A DNA stretch of 64,000 nucleotides. Origin: Paramecium pentaurelia (taxonomy: Eukaryota > Ciliophora > Oligohymenophorea > Peniculida > Parameciidae). The stretch spans positions 1-64,000 of the forward strand of contig CAJJDO010000066.1 in assembly GCA_905183005.1 (NCBI GenBank), written 5' to 3'. Below are positions 25,263 through 37,083 of this stretch, one piece after another (the stretch's first letter is position 1; each line of letters starts with the position of its first letter). The translations under genes and the position numbers were made by a program. The notes beneath the pieces were generated by a model. That model was not told the DNA's origin, made no database searches, and saw only the letters and a list, made by a program, of their open reading frames with translations.

Positions 25263-26189
25263 ATGAATAAGCTTTTAGCAATGGGAATGTTATCTTTAAT
25301 AATAATTGGAATCACTTAATATTTTGATAATTCAGAACTAAATCTCTAATAGAGATTTGAAATTTATACAAGAAAATATGGAAAATTTTATGGTCCTTCT
25401 GAAAAGATCTTTAGAACTAAGATCTACGAAGAGAGAATTAAATTATTTGAAGCTCACAATTCTGATAAAACTTAAACTTATACTATGGGAGAGAATTAAT
25501 TTACTGATTTAACCTAAGAAGAATTTGAGTCCATTTATTTAAGAAGAAGATCTTATTAGAAATAATAATTTGAAAATTATGTATCAACTTCTGAAACAAA
25601 CTTATCTTCAGCAAATTGGGAAGGTTTAACTGCTATCAAAGATTAAGGTTAATGTGGAGCTGGTTGGGCTTTTGCAGCGATAGGAGCAGTCGAATCAATT
25701 TTAAGAATTGATGGTATCACAGATAAAGACCTTTCAGAATAATAATTAATAGATTGTGATTTAGAATCTTAAGGTTGTGAAGATGGAAACTTAGATAATG
25801 CATTAAATTGGGTTTTAAATAATGGTGTAACTACAGCCACCAATTATCCTTACACTGGCAAAACTGAAGCATGCAAAAGACAAACAGGGTTATTCTAAAT
25901 TAAGGGATATTAAAAAGTTGATCCAAATTAAATGTAACCTGCAATTATTAAGTCTCCAATTGCTGCATCTGTTGATGGTTCAAGTTGGATATTCTATAAA
26001 TCTGGTGTTTTTAATAGATGTTCTTTTGAAGAATTTAACCATGATGTTTTGATTATAGGTTTCAAAGATGATGGAACTTGGATAGTTAAAAATTCTTGGG
26101 GTCAATGGTGGGGAGAAAATGGTATTATAAGATTACCTAAAGGTAATTCATGTGGAATTTAAGAATAATCGTTTATTGCATATGCATGA
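25263..26189 (+). CDS. papain-family (C1A) protein lacking the catalytic cysteine
   Basis: Single-exon gene, ATG 25263, TGA 26187-26189, 308 residues. An N-terminal hydrophobic stretch (residues about 3-18) is a probable signal peptide. Residues about 25-95 resemble an I29 inhibitor prodomain (ERIKLFEAHN, MGENQFTDLTQEEF, an ERFNIN/GNFD-like pattern). The mature domain shows Gln in DQGQCG, His260 in FNHDVLIIGF, and Asn277 in VKNSWGQWWGENG. At the active site the usual CGSCWAF reads CGAGWAF: Cys131 is the structural one and Gly134 replaces the nucleophile (GGT for TGT). All else, including glutamine codons and reading frame, is intact. It should therefore be a non-proteolytic homologue, or a cathepsin gene at the start of decay. 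Confidence 0.92.
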
Positions 26190-27825
26190 ATTTGATTTAT
26201 ATATTCCAATAAAATAAATAATATTAATAATAATATATAATAAACCCAAAGTCTCTATTTAAAAATATGATTATATGTTTAATAATTACAATTTTGATAG
26301 GTTAAATTCCTCATTTAGTATTGACTAATTTATAATGAGTAGTTTTTATTAAAAAAATTATCAAATTTATGACAGATTATATTTCACAGATATCAATTGA
26401 GGAAACTTTCTAGAATTTTCATTTAATATGTTCTAATGTATCTTTATTACATTATTTAAAATTAATCAATAACTATTATTAATTTAATTTCATAATTAAA
26501 ATATCTAATTACATATATAATATTCTTACCTAAACCTTATGCTTACCCAGTTGATGATTTCTTACTTATTTAATTGAATATAATCATATTTCCAAAAATA
26601 AAAGTTTAACTATTTATTTTAGTAAAAGTTAATTTAAAATTTAATTATACTTCGTGAGCTTGATTAGATTTCATACTATAAACTATATAATATTAACTAA
26701 CTATCAATTGTTATTCAATTCAATATCAAGTGATATTTTAATGCACTTCATTTTATATTTTTGATCCAGTTTTATATAAATATTTAAAAACTATTTAACA
26801 ATTGTTTTATTAAATGTTGAATTAAAATTAGATCCATATTTTTTATTTTCAATTGTATAAGTGTAATAGTTGAGCTCTTAGAATAAAAAAGTAATTTAAT
26901 TGTAATGAGAATCAAGGATCTAACTTTAGATAAGATTATTATTGATAATCTAAATTTGGTTATTGTCATAAATAGATTCTTCACTATTTACTATATCTGT
27001 GTCTTACAATAAAATTTTGATATAACCCAGGATCTAATAATATATATTATTTAAGGATTCTTTTAATTAGATCATATTCAAACTAAATTGCTTTCATTAA
27101 TTGCCTAAACAAATAAATGCTTCATATATTAGCAACTAAATTTTTAATAACAAAATTATATCTATTAGGAAAAAAGGACATTTTTCTGATTGATTAATCT
27201 TAACTTAAAATAATTTTATAAAAGGGGATTAAGTAAGAGTATGATATATTGTCTTAATAAATAATGGATAAAAAGAATAAACAAAAAATTCATCTACTGA
27301 ATAATCTTGATACTGACTTTTAATCATAAAATTAGAAAATTACTATAAGTTATTGTTAACTTAGTTTATCCAATAAAGTAGAATTATTTTTTTCTATTTT
27401 ATAATGATTGAACTTTATTTATTAAGATAAAAAGACTATTTAAAAAATGCAATCATTAATAAGATAGAAAAAGAATATTATCATAAGATTTTTAATACCA
27501 TAATAATAATAATAATTTAAGCATATATCAACCTCATCAATTTTCGAAAATCATTCAAAGTATTAAAATAAAAAGTAATTTTAAACATATTAAAAATGAG
27601 TTTTAATAATCAGTTATTTTGGTTTTTATTTTCTATTTTATTTGAAATTTGAAATTTAGTTATAAACAAATATGATGGTATCCATATAAATAGAATAAAA
27701 TTATTAGTATTTTCATGTCTTACATTTAACAATATTCATATTTCTATTAAGAGTATATATTTAATATTATTTTCATCTTATAAATATTTAATGTATCATT
27801 TAATTAATTAACTATTATAAAGGAC
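26190..27825. other. 1.6-kb AT-rich stretch without an intact gene
   Basis: No intact frame. A plus-strand, glutamine-rich frame around 27080-27360 (QTKLLSLIAQTNKCFIYQQLN...) is interrupted by TGA and matches no family that I recognise. Confidence 0.4.
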
Positions 27826-29100
27826 ATGTATAAATGCATATAAGAAAATCATGAAAACGAAGCCATAATGGGTTTTTGTTTTAATTCTAAGTGTTAATGT
27901 ACTTCCTAATATTGTATCAAATGCTTAATTGAATTACATTAAGGTCATCAATCTGATTGCATTGGATTATTAACAATTCCTGATTTTATAAATAAATATA
28001 TTTCATATTAGGATTAATAGATAAAAAATTCAAAAGATATCTACATTCGAGTAGAAAAGAAGATTGTTTCAAATATGAAAAGAATGGATGAAAATATTTA
28101 AAATCTAACAATTTTGGATTAAGCATTAAAAAACTAAGATTACATCAAATTAAAATCATCAATCAATTTTATAAAAAAATACTATATATAAGAAATATAA
28201 AATGAAGAAGGTTTATATTTTATTTAATATTTTTAGATTAATTCATAAATTAATTAAAAGAAATCGAAAAGATCTTAGAATTATAGGAAAACAAGTAATA
28301 TGAATTACAAAAAGCAGAAATACTATTCCAATAGGCTATGTAATTAACCAATTAAGGTAAACACGAAGAGGCTCTGAAAATTTATGATAATTCATTGTCT
28401 CTATTAAATATAATAGATAAGGTATTTACATGGAAGGGTATTATAATTAATTTATTATTCTAGGTCAATCATTATTATCTTTATAAAGACTATAAGAAGG
28501 AATTAAATGTTGTGATTTGGCAATTTAATTAAATCCTAAAAATGATATTGCGTACAACAATAAAGGTATAATTATTATTAATTCATAATAAATAGCTTGG
28601 GCATTAGATAATTTAAATCGATATAAAGAAGCTATTGAATGTTGTGATAAAGCTATTTAGTTTAATCCTCTGAATGATATGGCTTTTAATAATAAAGGTA
28701 TTCCTTTGACAAATTTAAAATAAATAGGTTGGGCATTAAGCAATTTAAAGTTATTTCATGAAGCTACTGAATGTTATGATAAAGCAATTTAATTAAATTC
28801 ACTTAATGCTAATGCATATAACAATAAAGGTTCATTGTTTCATTACATTTATTAGCTTATGCTTTACATCAAATTAAAGAATTTCAATAAGCAATAGAGT
28901 TTTATGACAAGGCTCTATCAATAAAAGAAAATCCTACATTTTTTAAAAATAAAGGTATTAATCTTCTAAAATTAATTATTTAAGCTGAATCATTACTTGC
29001 TTTGGGAAACAAATAAGAAGCTAGAATTATTTTTGAGAAAGCTCTTAATGCAGGATATGCAGATTAAGAATATATAAGAAGATAATTATTAATTTTATGA
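27826..29100 (+). CDS. zinc-finger and TPR-repeat protein with six micro-introns
   Basis: ATG 27826 (MYKCIQENHENEA...), TGA 29098-29100. Removing six introns leaves 1107 nt, 368 residues. The N-terminus has a Cys/His cluster, C-x2-C-like pairs followed by CIKCLIELHQGHQSDC (residues about 18-45), typical of a B-box-like zinc finger in ciliate proteins. A charged helical stretch follows. From about residue 165 there are TPR units: QQAMQLTNQGKHEEALKIYDNSL, CCDLAIQLNPKNDIAYNNK, ALDNLNRYKEAIECCDKAIQFNPLND and similar. Four successive introns fall at the same codon of successive TPR units (after AAT AAA G), suggesting the repeats spread by exon duplication. It is probably an adaptor protein; the ligand is unknown. 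Confidence 0.9.
28211..28236 (+). other. TPR gene intron 1 (26 nt, GTT donor)
   Basis: GTTTATATTT...TTTTTAG. Splicing joins IQNEE to DQFINQLKEIEK; retention would break the frame. The donor is GTT, not the usual GTA. Confidence 0.75.
28438..28463 (+). other. TPR gene intron 2 (26 nt)
   Basis: GTATTATAAT...ATTCTAG, phase 1, joining VFTWKG to QSLLSLQRLQEG. Confidence 0.8.
28566..28595 (+). other. TPR gene intron 3 (30 nt)
   Basis: GTATAATTAT...ATAAATAG at the NNK boundary of a TPR unit. Confidence 0.85.
28698..28727 (+). other. TPR gene intron 4 (30 nt)
   Basis: GTATTCCTTT...TAAATAG, at the same codon as introns 3, 5 and 6. Confidence 0.85.
28830..28855 (+). other. TPR gene intron 5 (26 nt, GTT donor)
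   Basis: GTTCATTGTT...TTATTAG, at the same TPR position; the donor is GTT. Confidence 0.8.
28955..28984 (+). other. TPR gene intron 6 (30 nt, AAG acceptor)
   Basis: GTATTAATCT...TATTTAAG, at the same TPR position and phase as introns 3-5. The acceptor is AAG rather than TAG. Confidence 0.75.
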
Positions 29101-29640
29101 GAATCCTTTCATTATATATATAAGAATAAGTTATCAATATTTATTAATTCCTTTAATTCTTATTTTTCTTATTTTTATTAGAATTAAGTAAAAGGAAAAT
29201 TATTGGAAAAACATAAATCATAAATATTTTCCTTTTTCAATTTTTTTGACTAAATTAAATTCAGTTTAACAAAACAATATATGATTTCTTAATATAAATT
29301 TGATTAGTTTTTGATTATAATATAGAAATAATAGAGGTTAGATACAGCTAAATCAAGAGTATAATTTTATTTTTAAATATATTCTAATATTTATCAAATG
29401 AATCAATCTTAATTAATTTAAACTTGTTTATAATTAGTGAAAGATATCTCTTTATAATTATAAGTTGTGTTTCAACTCACAAATTTATTTTTGTAATTTC
29501 TATCACTTTCAGACTTATAATTTTGGTTGAAAATCAAAAAATAAATCTCAAATCCTTAGTCATACTATTCATCACTATGTACATTTATTTTAAATTTACA
29601 TCATTTTTTCTCCCAACCTTTATCATAAGAATTATACTCA
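29101..29640. other. AT-rich intergenic, nothing recognised
   Basis: No coding frame under the ciliate code was supported. Confidence 0.45.
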
Positions 29641-29895
29641 ACTCTCTATGATATAATTATTCTTTTGTTCCATCCTACTAGCTATTTTATCATTCATTTA
29701 TTCACCATTATAAGTTACTTATTAATCTATCTTAAGAATTAAATCAATCCATTTCCAAATCTCAACCTCACAATCTTTTTTATCTTTTGATCCATCTTCT
29801 CTAAAAATTTTTCTATTTATTATGAAATATATTCATCCTCTAATTTCCATGCCAATTCAAATAAACTATCCCATTAACCAAACTTTTTATTACAT
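29640..29895 (-). pseudogene. short relic of the G/W-rich repeat family
   Basis: Minus-strand fragments FGQWDSLFELAWKLEDEY (near 29890-29835) and WKWIDLILKIDQQVTYNGEQMND (near 29755-29690) have the KWIDL and VTYNGE hallmarks also seen in the relic at 22620-23245, but in two different frames and without a start. It is a degraded fragment. Confidence 0.45.
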
Positions 29896-30150
29896 ATTTA
29901 AAAATTACATCTATTTATTTTAAATCAAAATATTCTACTTAGCAACCATTAACTCTAGACTGTTAGCATAAATCAAAAACAATTTTGAATTATAAATTAT
30001 ATTTAAATAATGTAGTCAAATATAATATTTTCCTGAAAAAAAAATGAAACCGTAATTTTTTTCATTTGACAAAATACAATTTAAATAATCCAAAATTAAA
30101 CTATCTTAATATTTCAAAATATTTAGACTATAAAAATAAAATTAAGATAT

Positions 30151-30660
30151 AATCTTCCAGGTCCCAAAAAACTGAATATAATCTTCAGGACCTGACCTTG
30201 AGGAGTGGTCAAGGCACTTCATTAAGGGCCTCCCAAGATAGGAGACTCAAATTTGTGTCTCTATTCAGTACAATAACAAGGGAATCAAATCTAAAATCTC
30301 TGCTTGAACAGACTAATAATTTATTTAGGAAATTCCCCCAGGCTAGTTCTTTGTCATGGAAGATATGCATACCTCCACTTAGTCAAAAAGTGAGCAGTAT
30401 GAGGAAGACTACATTGAACTAAAAAGAGGAAAACTCTAGCTAGGGAATCATGGGACTACTCCCTCATATTAGTTTTTGTAGTGACATGTACGTGTACATC
30501 CACTAAGCCGACCTAGTGAGCGATACGAGAGGAACTATGATAAGCTGAGAAGAGAAGATTAGTCGCCTTCCTTGACTACTTTGAGATTTATAATTCCTGT
30601 TCTATTGGCTCACTGAGGATTCTGGTAATCATTAAATCAATAGACCTATTTCTAGAACAA
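30151..30660. ncRNA. third GC-richer island with inverted repeats, candidate structured RNA
   Basis: Composition rises sharply for about 500 bases. At its left edge CAGGTCC (30158-30164) pairs perfectly with GGACCTG (30188-30194), directly followed by CCTTGA (30196-30201) pairing with TCAAGG (30209-30214). Further right a GGGA/TCCC pair around a CTAC loop lies near 30448-30460, and an ATGTAC/GTACAT palindrome near 30486-30500. The longest frame (30198-30422) contains no recognisable domain and needs no TAA/TAG glutamine codons, unlike all real genes here, so I do not call it coding. RNA or a decayed element are the alternatives. Confidence 0.3.
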
Positions 30661-31715
30661 GAGGGAAATTTGAAAAGATTAGGTAATATATAAAAGGAAA
30701 AGTGATGCTCTGTCATTCTGATAAAGTCTGAACTTTAAATCTAACGAATTCTGAGAATTAGTAAGTTTGAAACTCTCTCTGCTATGAGTACTCCTGACAC
30801 TTATAAAATCTAATAATATAAACTGATGACATTAATTATTTCCATTTAATTACTAGTAGAAGAGTGTAACATATTTTAATTTATTTTCTTGTTGAATTAA
30901 ATTAAATTTAGGCTATTAGATGAATGGTTAGCGTTTTTGCATAATACAATAACTCATATTAGATTGTATTCAAATATAGAGGGTAGATTTAGATGATTGA
31001 TATTTTATATATATTTGGCAATTTTAGTCCTAATCAAAAACAAAATGTATTTAAAAGTCTTAGAGTGTAATTGAATTCATAATTAATTTAACTAAGATTT
31101 TAGATTGAAAAAAATAAATATTTACGAATTTTAAATGCTCTCTTAAGTAGTCATTTCAAAATATTTTTCTTATCATTAATTTTATTTATTTTTGAAGTTT
31201 AATTGATACGTATCAAAAGGATCCCAATTAGATGTAAAGATTATAATTAATTGACATTAATCAAATATAAATATATTTATTTTAACCATATAGAATAGAT
31301 TTCTAAATATATGTGTATATTTCTTTCAAAAGTAATAAAAATGTACATTATATTTAAAATTGAATATATAAATGGAAAAATTAATAGAATATCTAATCTA
31401 TTATCTGTTAAATTTCATTTTTAAGTTTCACTGTTTTAGTATTAAATTATTTAAATTCCATATGATTAATATTTATTTAAATCTAAATTTTTTAGGCTAA
31501 CAAAATTAATTTTAAAACTTAATTTTCTTTTAATGTTATTAGACTCAGGGGACAAAGGTTTTACATTCAAAAATATAATGTATTACATCATTTACAATTA
31601 GAACTGAAGATTCATTTCTAAAAAAGCAGTTCACTCTAAATGTTTATATAGATACTGTATGATCATATGCAGTTCACTATCATAAGCCTCTTAATTCATC
31701 CAAAAACTTTAAAAA
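30661..31715. other. AT-rich intergenic, nothing recognised
   Basis: No frame or motif was supported between the GC-rich island and the pseudogene downstream. Confidence 0.45.
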
Positions 31716-32604
31716 TCATTTAATTTTTAGATTCTTCTTTTTATATTCTTCCACAATTATTTGTGTCTCTAAATATTTAATATTACCACAAGCTGCATAT
31801 TTTTGTTAAAGATCAATTCATAAAAAATACATAAACTTAATTGCAGATTTTAAATCATCACTCATTACAAGAGTGAAGATTAAGCAGTAATTGTCTACTA
31901 TATCATGAAATATTTGGTATTCTATTAATATATAATAAACCACAATGAACTTGTTCCCACTTAATTAATATTGTAGTTAATAGTTCTTAATTAAAATTAA
32001 TTATTGAAGACAGGTATCAAAATTAAATTCATATTCCATTACTACATTAGACATATGATTATTTATTATTTTACTTATATTTCTTTTTTAACCTATTGAA
32101 ATTTAAAGTATTCTAAGGAGAGTTCTATACATTTAGCTTTGTAAGTCTATATCTTTAGATCTAAATATTCTGGCGTAGTTTTAGTAGGATTAAGTTTAGA
32201 CTTGGCATAATTAATCGTATTTGTTATTATCAGTTTTTATATATGTTAATTGTGAAACTCTATTGTCAGTTTCAAAGTTTGTTTAGATAGTGCAATTTCT
32301 TTTTCAATAAGTATTTACTGCTCCTATATCTTAGGACAAATTAGATTAATTTCTAAGCCAAATTTAATAATCTTTTTTAAACCTTATATCTAGACTCATT
32401 AGAATTTTAAAACCCTTAAAATACATCTTCACATGTTTAATATTAAGGCATAGGTCTCTTTCCCATAGACAACCAAATTCTTTAGTTAATTTATATCTCA
32501 AATGTACCAAAAGCAAGGAGTCAAATTTTAAATTCAGTATTATATGCTTCATTAAACATGTATAGCTACTTATTATTAATAGAAACAACTTATTTTAATT
32601 CCAT
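31716..32604 (-). pseudogene. decayed gene for an unrecognised ~290-residue protein
   Basis: A minus-strand reading can be followed almost end to end from ATG 32604-32602 (MELKQVVSINNKQLYMFNEAY) to TGA 31718-31716 (...VEEYKKKNLKIK), but it needs two frame changes, near 32350 and near 32050, and contains in-frame TGA codons after EFKI and after FMYFL. Strong coding pieces include INQRIWLSMGKRPMPQYQTC, NPTKTTPEYLDLKIQTYK and CLQQLILIKNYQLQYQLSGN. No introns with proper ends explain the breaks. I do not recognise the family. This is a clear example of a ciliate gene killed by TGA and indels. Confidence 0.6.
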
Positions 32605-34026
32605 TTATTTAGTGGTGAACTATAAGGCTTTAGTGTTAGGAAACACACAATTAGGATAAAAATAAACTAATCTACCCCTTTTAATTAGATTTTAGAGTAT
32701 TAAGCCTTAAAAGTTATTACTAGAGTTACTTCATAATTACCACTTAAAATTTTATATTAAAAAAATTATTTGGTTTAGTATTAAAAATAATTTAATCATT
32801 TCTATATTCATCAAAATCTATCTAAAGTCATTATATAAATATATTGATGATTGAGATTATAGATTCATACAATAACAATAGACTGTTTTATAATTATCAT
32901 CTTAAATTTAAAATTTTAGCTTGCTTGTTAAACCAATGAAAAATAATGTTATTTTTTCATTGATCATTAATTTAAATAACAAAGAGTTGAAAAATATGTA
33001 AAATAAATAATGAAATCTTGTTTTTTATATATTGATGAAGTCATTTTTACTTATTCATATTTTGTTCTTTCTTTGCAGTATTTTGGATAGCATTCTAAAT
33101 GACTTTTGTTGGATTTTGTTAACCTTTTTACTAATTATTCTTTCCTTTAGAGTTTTATTTATTCATTCCATTTAAACTAGTAATCATTCTCTTAATCATT
33201 CTCTCTTCACCTTAAAAATTCATTAATTTAATATTATGATTATTCAAAAATTTTCTAAGCTTTATTTCCTATTAAATCTTAAGATTATAATTAATTTATA
33301 GTAATAGAAACAAATTCTCAAATTAAAGTCTTAATTTTAAAAACAATAAACATTTTTATTCAGTTTAAGTTAGAATAAGTTTGATTCTAGATAAGTGTGA
33401 TATTTTAATGAATTGGTAATATAAATAATAAAAGAATTAATTTATTTTATATATTATGAATATATAAAAATATTATATTGTAATAATAATTCATTATGAA
33501 TCCTTCAAATTACTTTTAAAAAATTAAAAAGCAAATAAATTTTCATTATATGTTTGTTAAATAGTAAAATGAATAATTTAAAATAAAGAAATATATTAAA
33601 CATTATTATATATTTACAAATATATTAAAGAAATTTTAACTCTTATACAATCTAAAGGTTACCAATTTTATAATCAAAATTCTAATAAAATAAGACTTAG
33701 AATAGATAAATTCATTCTTCAAACAAATTAAAATAAAACCAAAATATTTAAAACTATTTTCATTATTAAGGATTTTGTATATAATAGAAGTAAATAGATA
33801 AGGATTTAATAATCAATGATATAATAATATTAATAATTGATTTTATAAATATTGCTATATTAATTATTTAGACCTAAATTTCATTGTCTTTGAATATTAA
33901 TCAAGTTTTAATAAATCCTTCCTAAAAGTATATTGGCCATTAATTCTTAATCTTTAGATTATAAGGGAAATCCATTTAATATTTGTATATAATTTATATA
34001 TAATATTTGGATTATTATTATAAAAA
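32605..34026. other. 1.4-kb AT-rich stretch, nothing recognised
   Basis: No sustained frame or motif was recognised. The bases before the Ulp1 start are AT-rich flank. Confidence 0.45.
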
Positions 34027-35394
34027 ATGGGATGTCTTTTAAATGTTCTTTTATAAAAAAAGGAAGATGATCAACATTAAAACAATTAAAAATTCTAGAC
34101 TTCTTCATAAGATATCGAAAAAGAATCCGAAAGAGATTTGAAAAAGGAACAACCCAAGAATACTTAAACTGATAATAAGTTTGATGATTCAGAAAAAAAT
34201 AAGGATGATCTAGGAGCAAAAAATAATAGTCTAGATGGGAATGTTGATGACTGCTGGGTTAAAGATTGTTAGAAATTTAATTACGATCTTATTAAAAATA
34301 TAAAAGAGAAATATGTTAATGTTCTATTATTCAAAAATATCTAGTTTTATTATAATAAAATAAATAGTAAAATGAAAGATTCAAATTACCAAGATGTAAA
34401 TATATATGAAATAGAAGGATTTATTTATTTAACTGAATATGATATTCATTTCAATCCAAAGTATAAATTATAAAGAGGGATTTTCTTAATAAATTTGAAA
34501 GAAAGAAAATTTCAATTAAATGGATAAGGTGAAGAATATTAAGGAAAGTCAACATTTATAAAACACATTGGTGAGTTTAAAAATGGAGAATATATATCTG
34601 AACCAAAGAATACAATTAACGATCAGAATACAAATTAATAGACTAAAAGAAATAACTAAAAAATTATTATTATTACAGATGTGACAACAGGAATATAGTA
34701 TAATACTTAAAAGATCAAGCGAAAATAATAAGTCTAAGTCTAAAATTTTTGGTGTAAGTATAATTAATTAATATCAAATAATGATCTGGATATATTAAAA
34801 AATAAAAGATGGATAACTAGTAGTATTATTGATAGTTATGTTCTTAAGCTTAATTTAGACAGTGAAGATAAATATTTTAATCTAAAATTTTAAGAGAGAT
34901 AGAAAATTAAACGTATATTATTTTTACCAACTAGTTTAACTACAAACTTTGGAGTAAACTTTGATAAAAAAAAAGCAATTTATTTATTAGAATAAGAATT
35001 ACTGGAATATTCATAAATGAATTTAGAAATAACAAGAATTTATAAGAAAATTGGATTTCCAATCAACATAAATAATTTTCATTGGTATTTTCTATTATTT
35101 GATGCTGAAGTTGAATAAGTTTAGATCTTTGATTCAACATCAAATTTTAATAATTTTTAAATAAAAAATCAAAATTTAATAAATACTTTGGCAGATGTCC
35201 TTAAGATAAATATTATATTAAAATAAATTCACAAAGAATCAGGTAAATAAATTAATGGTTATTCATGTGGATATCATGTATGTAATTTTATGAAGTTTTG
35301 CTAAGAATAATAATTTAATAATAATCAAAAAGATTATTAATATGATGAAAAACATATCATCTAGATATTATAAAAAATAATAGCTAAAGATTGA
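34027..35394 (+). CDS. Ulp1/SENP-type cysteine protease (C48), probable de-SUMOylase
   Basis: Single-exon gene, ATG 34027, TGA 35392-35394, 455 residues. The C-terminal ~170 residues carry the C48 pattern: WITSSIIDSYV (the W-L-x(4)-I-x(2)-Y entry motif), ILFLPTSLTTNF, catalytic His352 in FHWYFLLF, Asp369 in QIFDS, and Cys414 in NGYSCGYHVC. These enzymes cut SUMO or related modifiers from lysines. The N-terminus MGCLLN has Gly2 and Cys3, which would permit myristoylation plus palmitoylation and so membrane targeting; this is unusual for a SENP and is inference. Residues about 25-75 are charged and probably disordered. A segment near residue 175 (EEYQGKSTFIKHIGEFKNGEY) loosely resembles MORN units. 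Confidence 0.88.
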
Positions 35395-35459
35395 TGATTT
35401 ATCATATGATATCCCTATAATAATTAATAAATTTTGTTCATTAATGATTTTGAATAAAG

Positions 35460-36175
35460 AATGATATTTCTGAGTATATTCAAAATATTTCATCCATTAA
35501 TCTAAAATAATAAAGACTCTGCTTTTTTATTTATAAGTAATTATATAATATGTTAATAATATGTTACCACACACAAAACTAGTTGAATTAAAAGTATTAA
35601 TGAACCAAATTATAACACCATATTTTTTGAAGGTTATTAGAAAATATTAAATTAAACTTTTTTTAATTTTGTCTATTGATTATTATATCAATAATATAAA
35701 GAGTAAGATTTTTAATCTTAATCTAATTTTTATCTTCTTTATTCAAAATCTTAGAGAAAATCTTAATTTATAATTTAGATAGTATTTAGAATGTAAAATT
35801 AAAAACCAAGAAGAAATATATGTTCATCAATTTTATACTCTATGAAACTAAGATAAGGTCTTAAAATGAATTCTAAAGAATGTGGCTTATAACTTTATTA
35901 ATTTAGACTAGCTCAATAAGAAAAAATGATCCATCTAACATCATATTTGTTTTCTGAAATTATTAAAAAAAAAAAAAACTGTTGAAATTGTTTTAATTAA
36001 ATGAGGTGTATAGGATATTTTTGGAGGATTAATTTAAATTTCTATTAAGGCTAGATAATAATATACATTTCTAAGTTAAAATTACTTGTCATAATTCTCT
36101 CAAAAATTCATTTTATTTATCTCTGAGAGATACTCTCAGTAGGTATAATTATTTATAGAATCTGAAGATTAATGA
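35460..36175 (+). pseudogene. decayed unrecognised gene
   Basis: A plus-strand frame runs over about 235 codons (KSINEPNYNTIFFEGYQKIL..., LLYQQYKEQDFQSQSNFYLLY, RLAQQEKMIHLTSYLF, GVQDIFGGLIQISIKARQQY) to TGA at about 36173. It is interrupted by TGA after KTS, after NFVY and after VLIK, and by a length change in a run of 14 A at 35955-35968. No family was recognised. The pattern, good protein sequence broken by several TGAs, argues for a pseudogene rather than undiscovered introns. Confidence 0.5.
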
Positions 36176-36636
36176 ATATCTAAATATATTGATTAATAAC
36201 TATTATAATAAAATTTCATTAGTAAATAATGATGCTTATATATTTTAGAAATGAAATATTAATTGATTATAAGAATTTCATGAATTTTCTGTTTGATAAT
36301 ATATTTAATTAATACTTTATTAAACACAATGTATTTTGAAATAATATATTATTATTTATATATTTGAATCAATAATAATTGTCATATTATGTATGAAAAA
36401 AGCAATTAATTGATAAGTAAGCCATAAAACCAATATATTATATATATCTGTTTCTAAGATTAATTTAATTATAATCATATTGTGCTCTTTAAATCAAAAG
36501 TATTTAATTTTTTATTCTTTATTTATATCTTCTTCTTTAAATTTACTAAGATTTTTCATCGCAAGTAATTAAATAATCTCAATTATCTTTTAATGTTTCA
36601 AATATACATCCTTGTCAAAATTAATTAGGGCTAAAA

Positions 36637-36831
36637 TTGATAATCTATTCTTTTATTATTTCAACAATTTCATCATTATTTATTTCAAATCTAAATAGAT
36701 GTAAGACATGCCCATTTTTAACTAGTAATAATTATTTAGATGAATTGAATTATGATGGAAAATACCAATTGCATCCTTGTGAATGTCCTGCAACAGATCT
36801 CCTCTTTGTTTTTATATATTTACAAAGATAA
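36637..36831 (+). pseudogene. cysteine-rich protein fragment
   Basis: The frame reads NRCKTCPFLTSNNYLDELN...YQLHPCECPATDL. The CxxCP...CxCP spacing resembles the furin-like repeats of the relic at 17900-20360. Only about 45 residues are supported, with no start and no continuation. Confidence 0.35.
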
Positions 36832-37083
36832 TGGTCATATTAATATACTTCAAGATAGTGAGATGATTTTGGTTACAACACAAACATGTTATCGCTTTTA
36901 AAAGATATTCGATATCCATAACTTTAAACTTGTATCTATTATTTAATTTTCGATTAAATCACATTAGATCCTTCCAATATCAAAATAATTTTTCCTAAGC
37001 ACAAGATATTAATTTTGTGCCCTCTTAATTTAGTGATAATCCTATAATCAGTGTGATGATTAATAGTCTAAAGAAGAGACAAA

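Noticed and set aside
30198..30422. 74-codon frame as a protein gene
   Set aside because: No domain, no Gln codons of the ciliate type, and it overlaps the hairpins of the GC-rich island.
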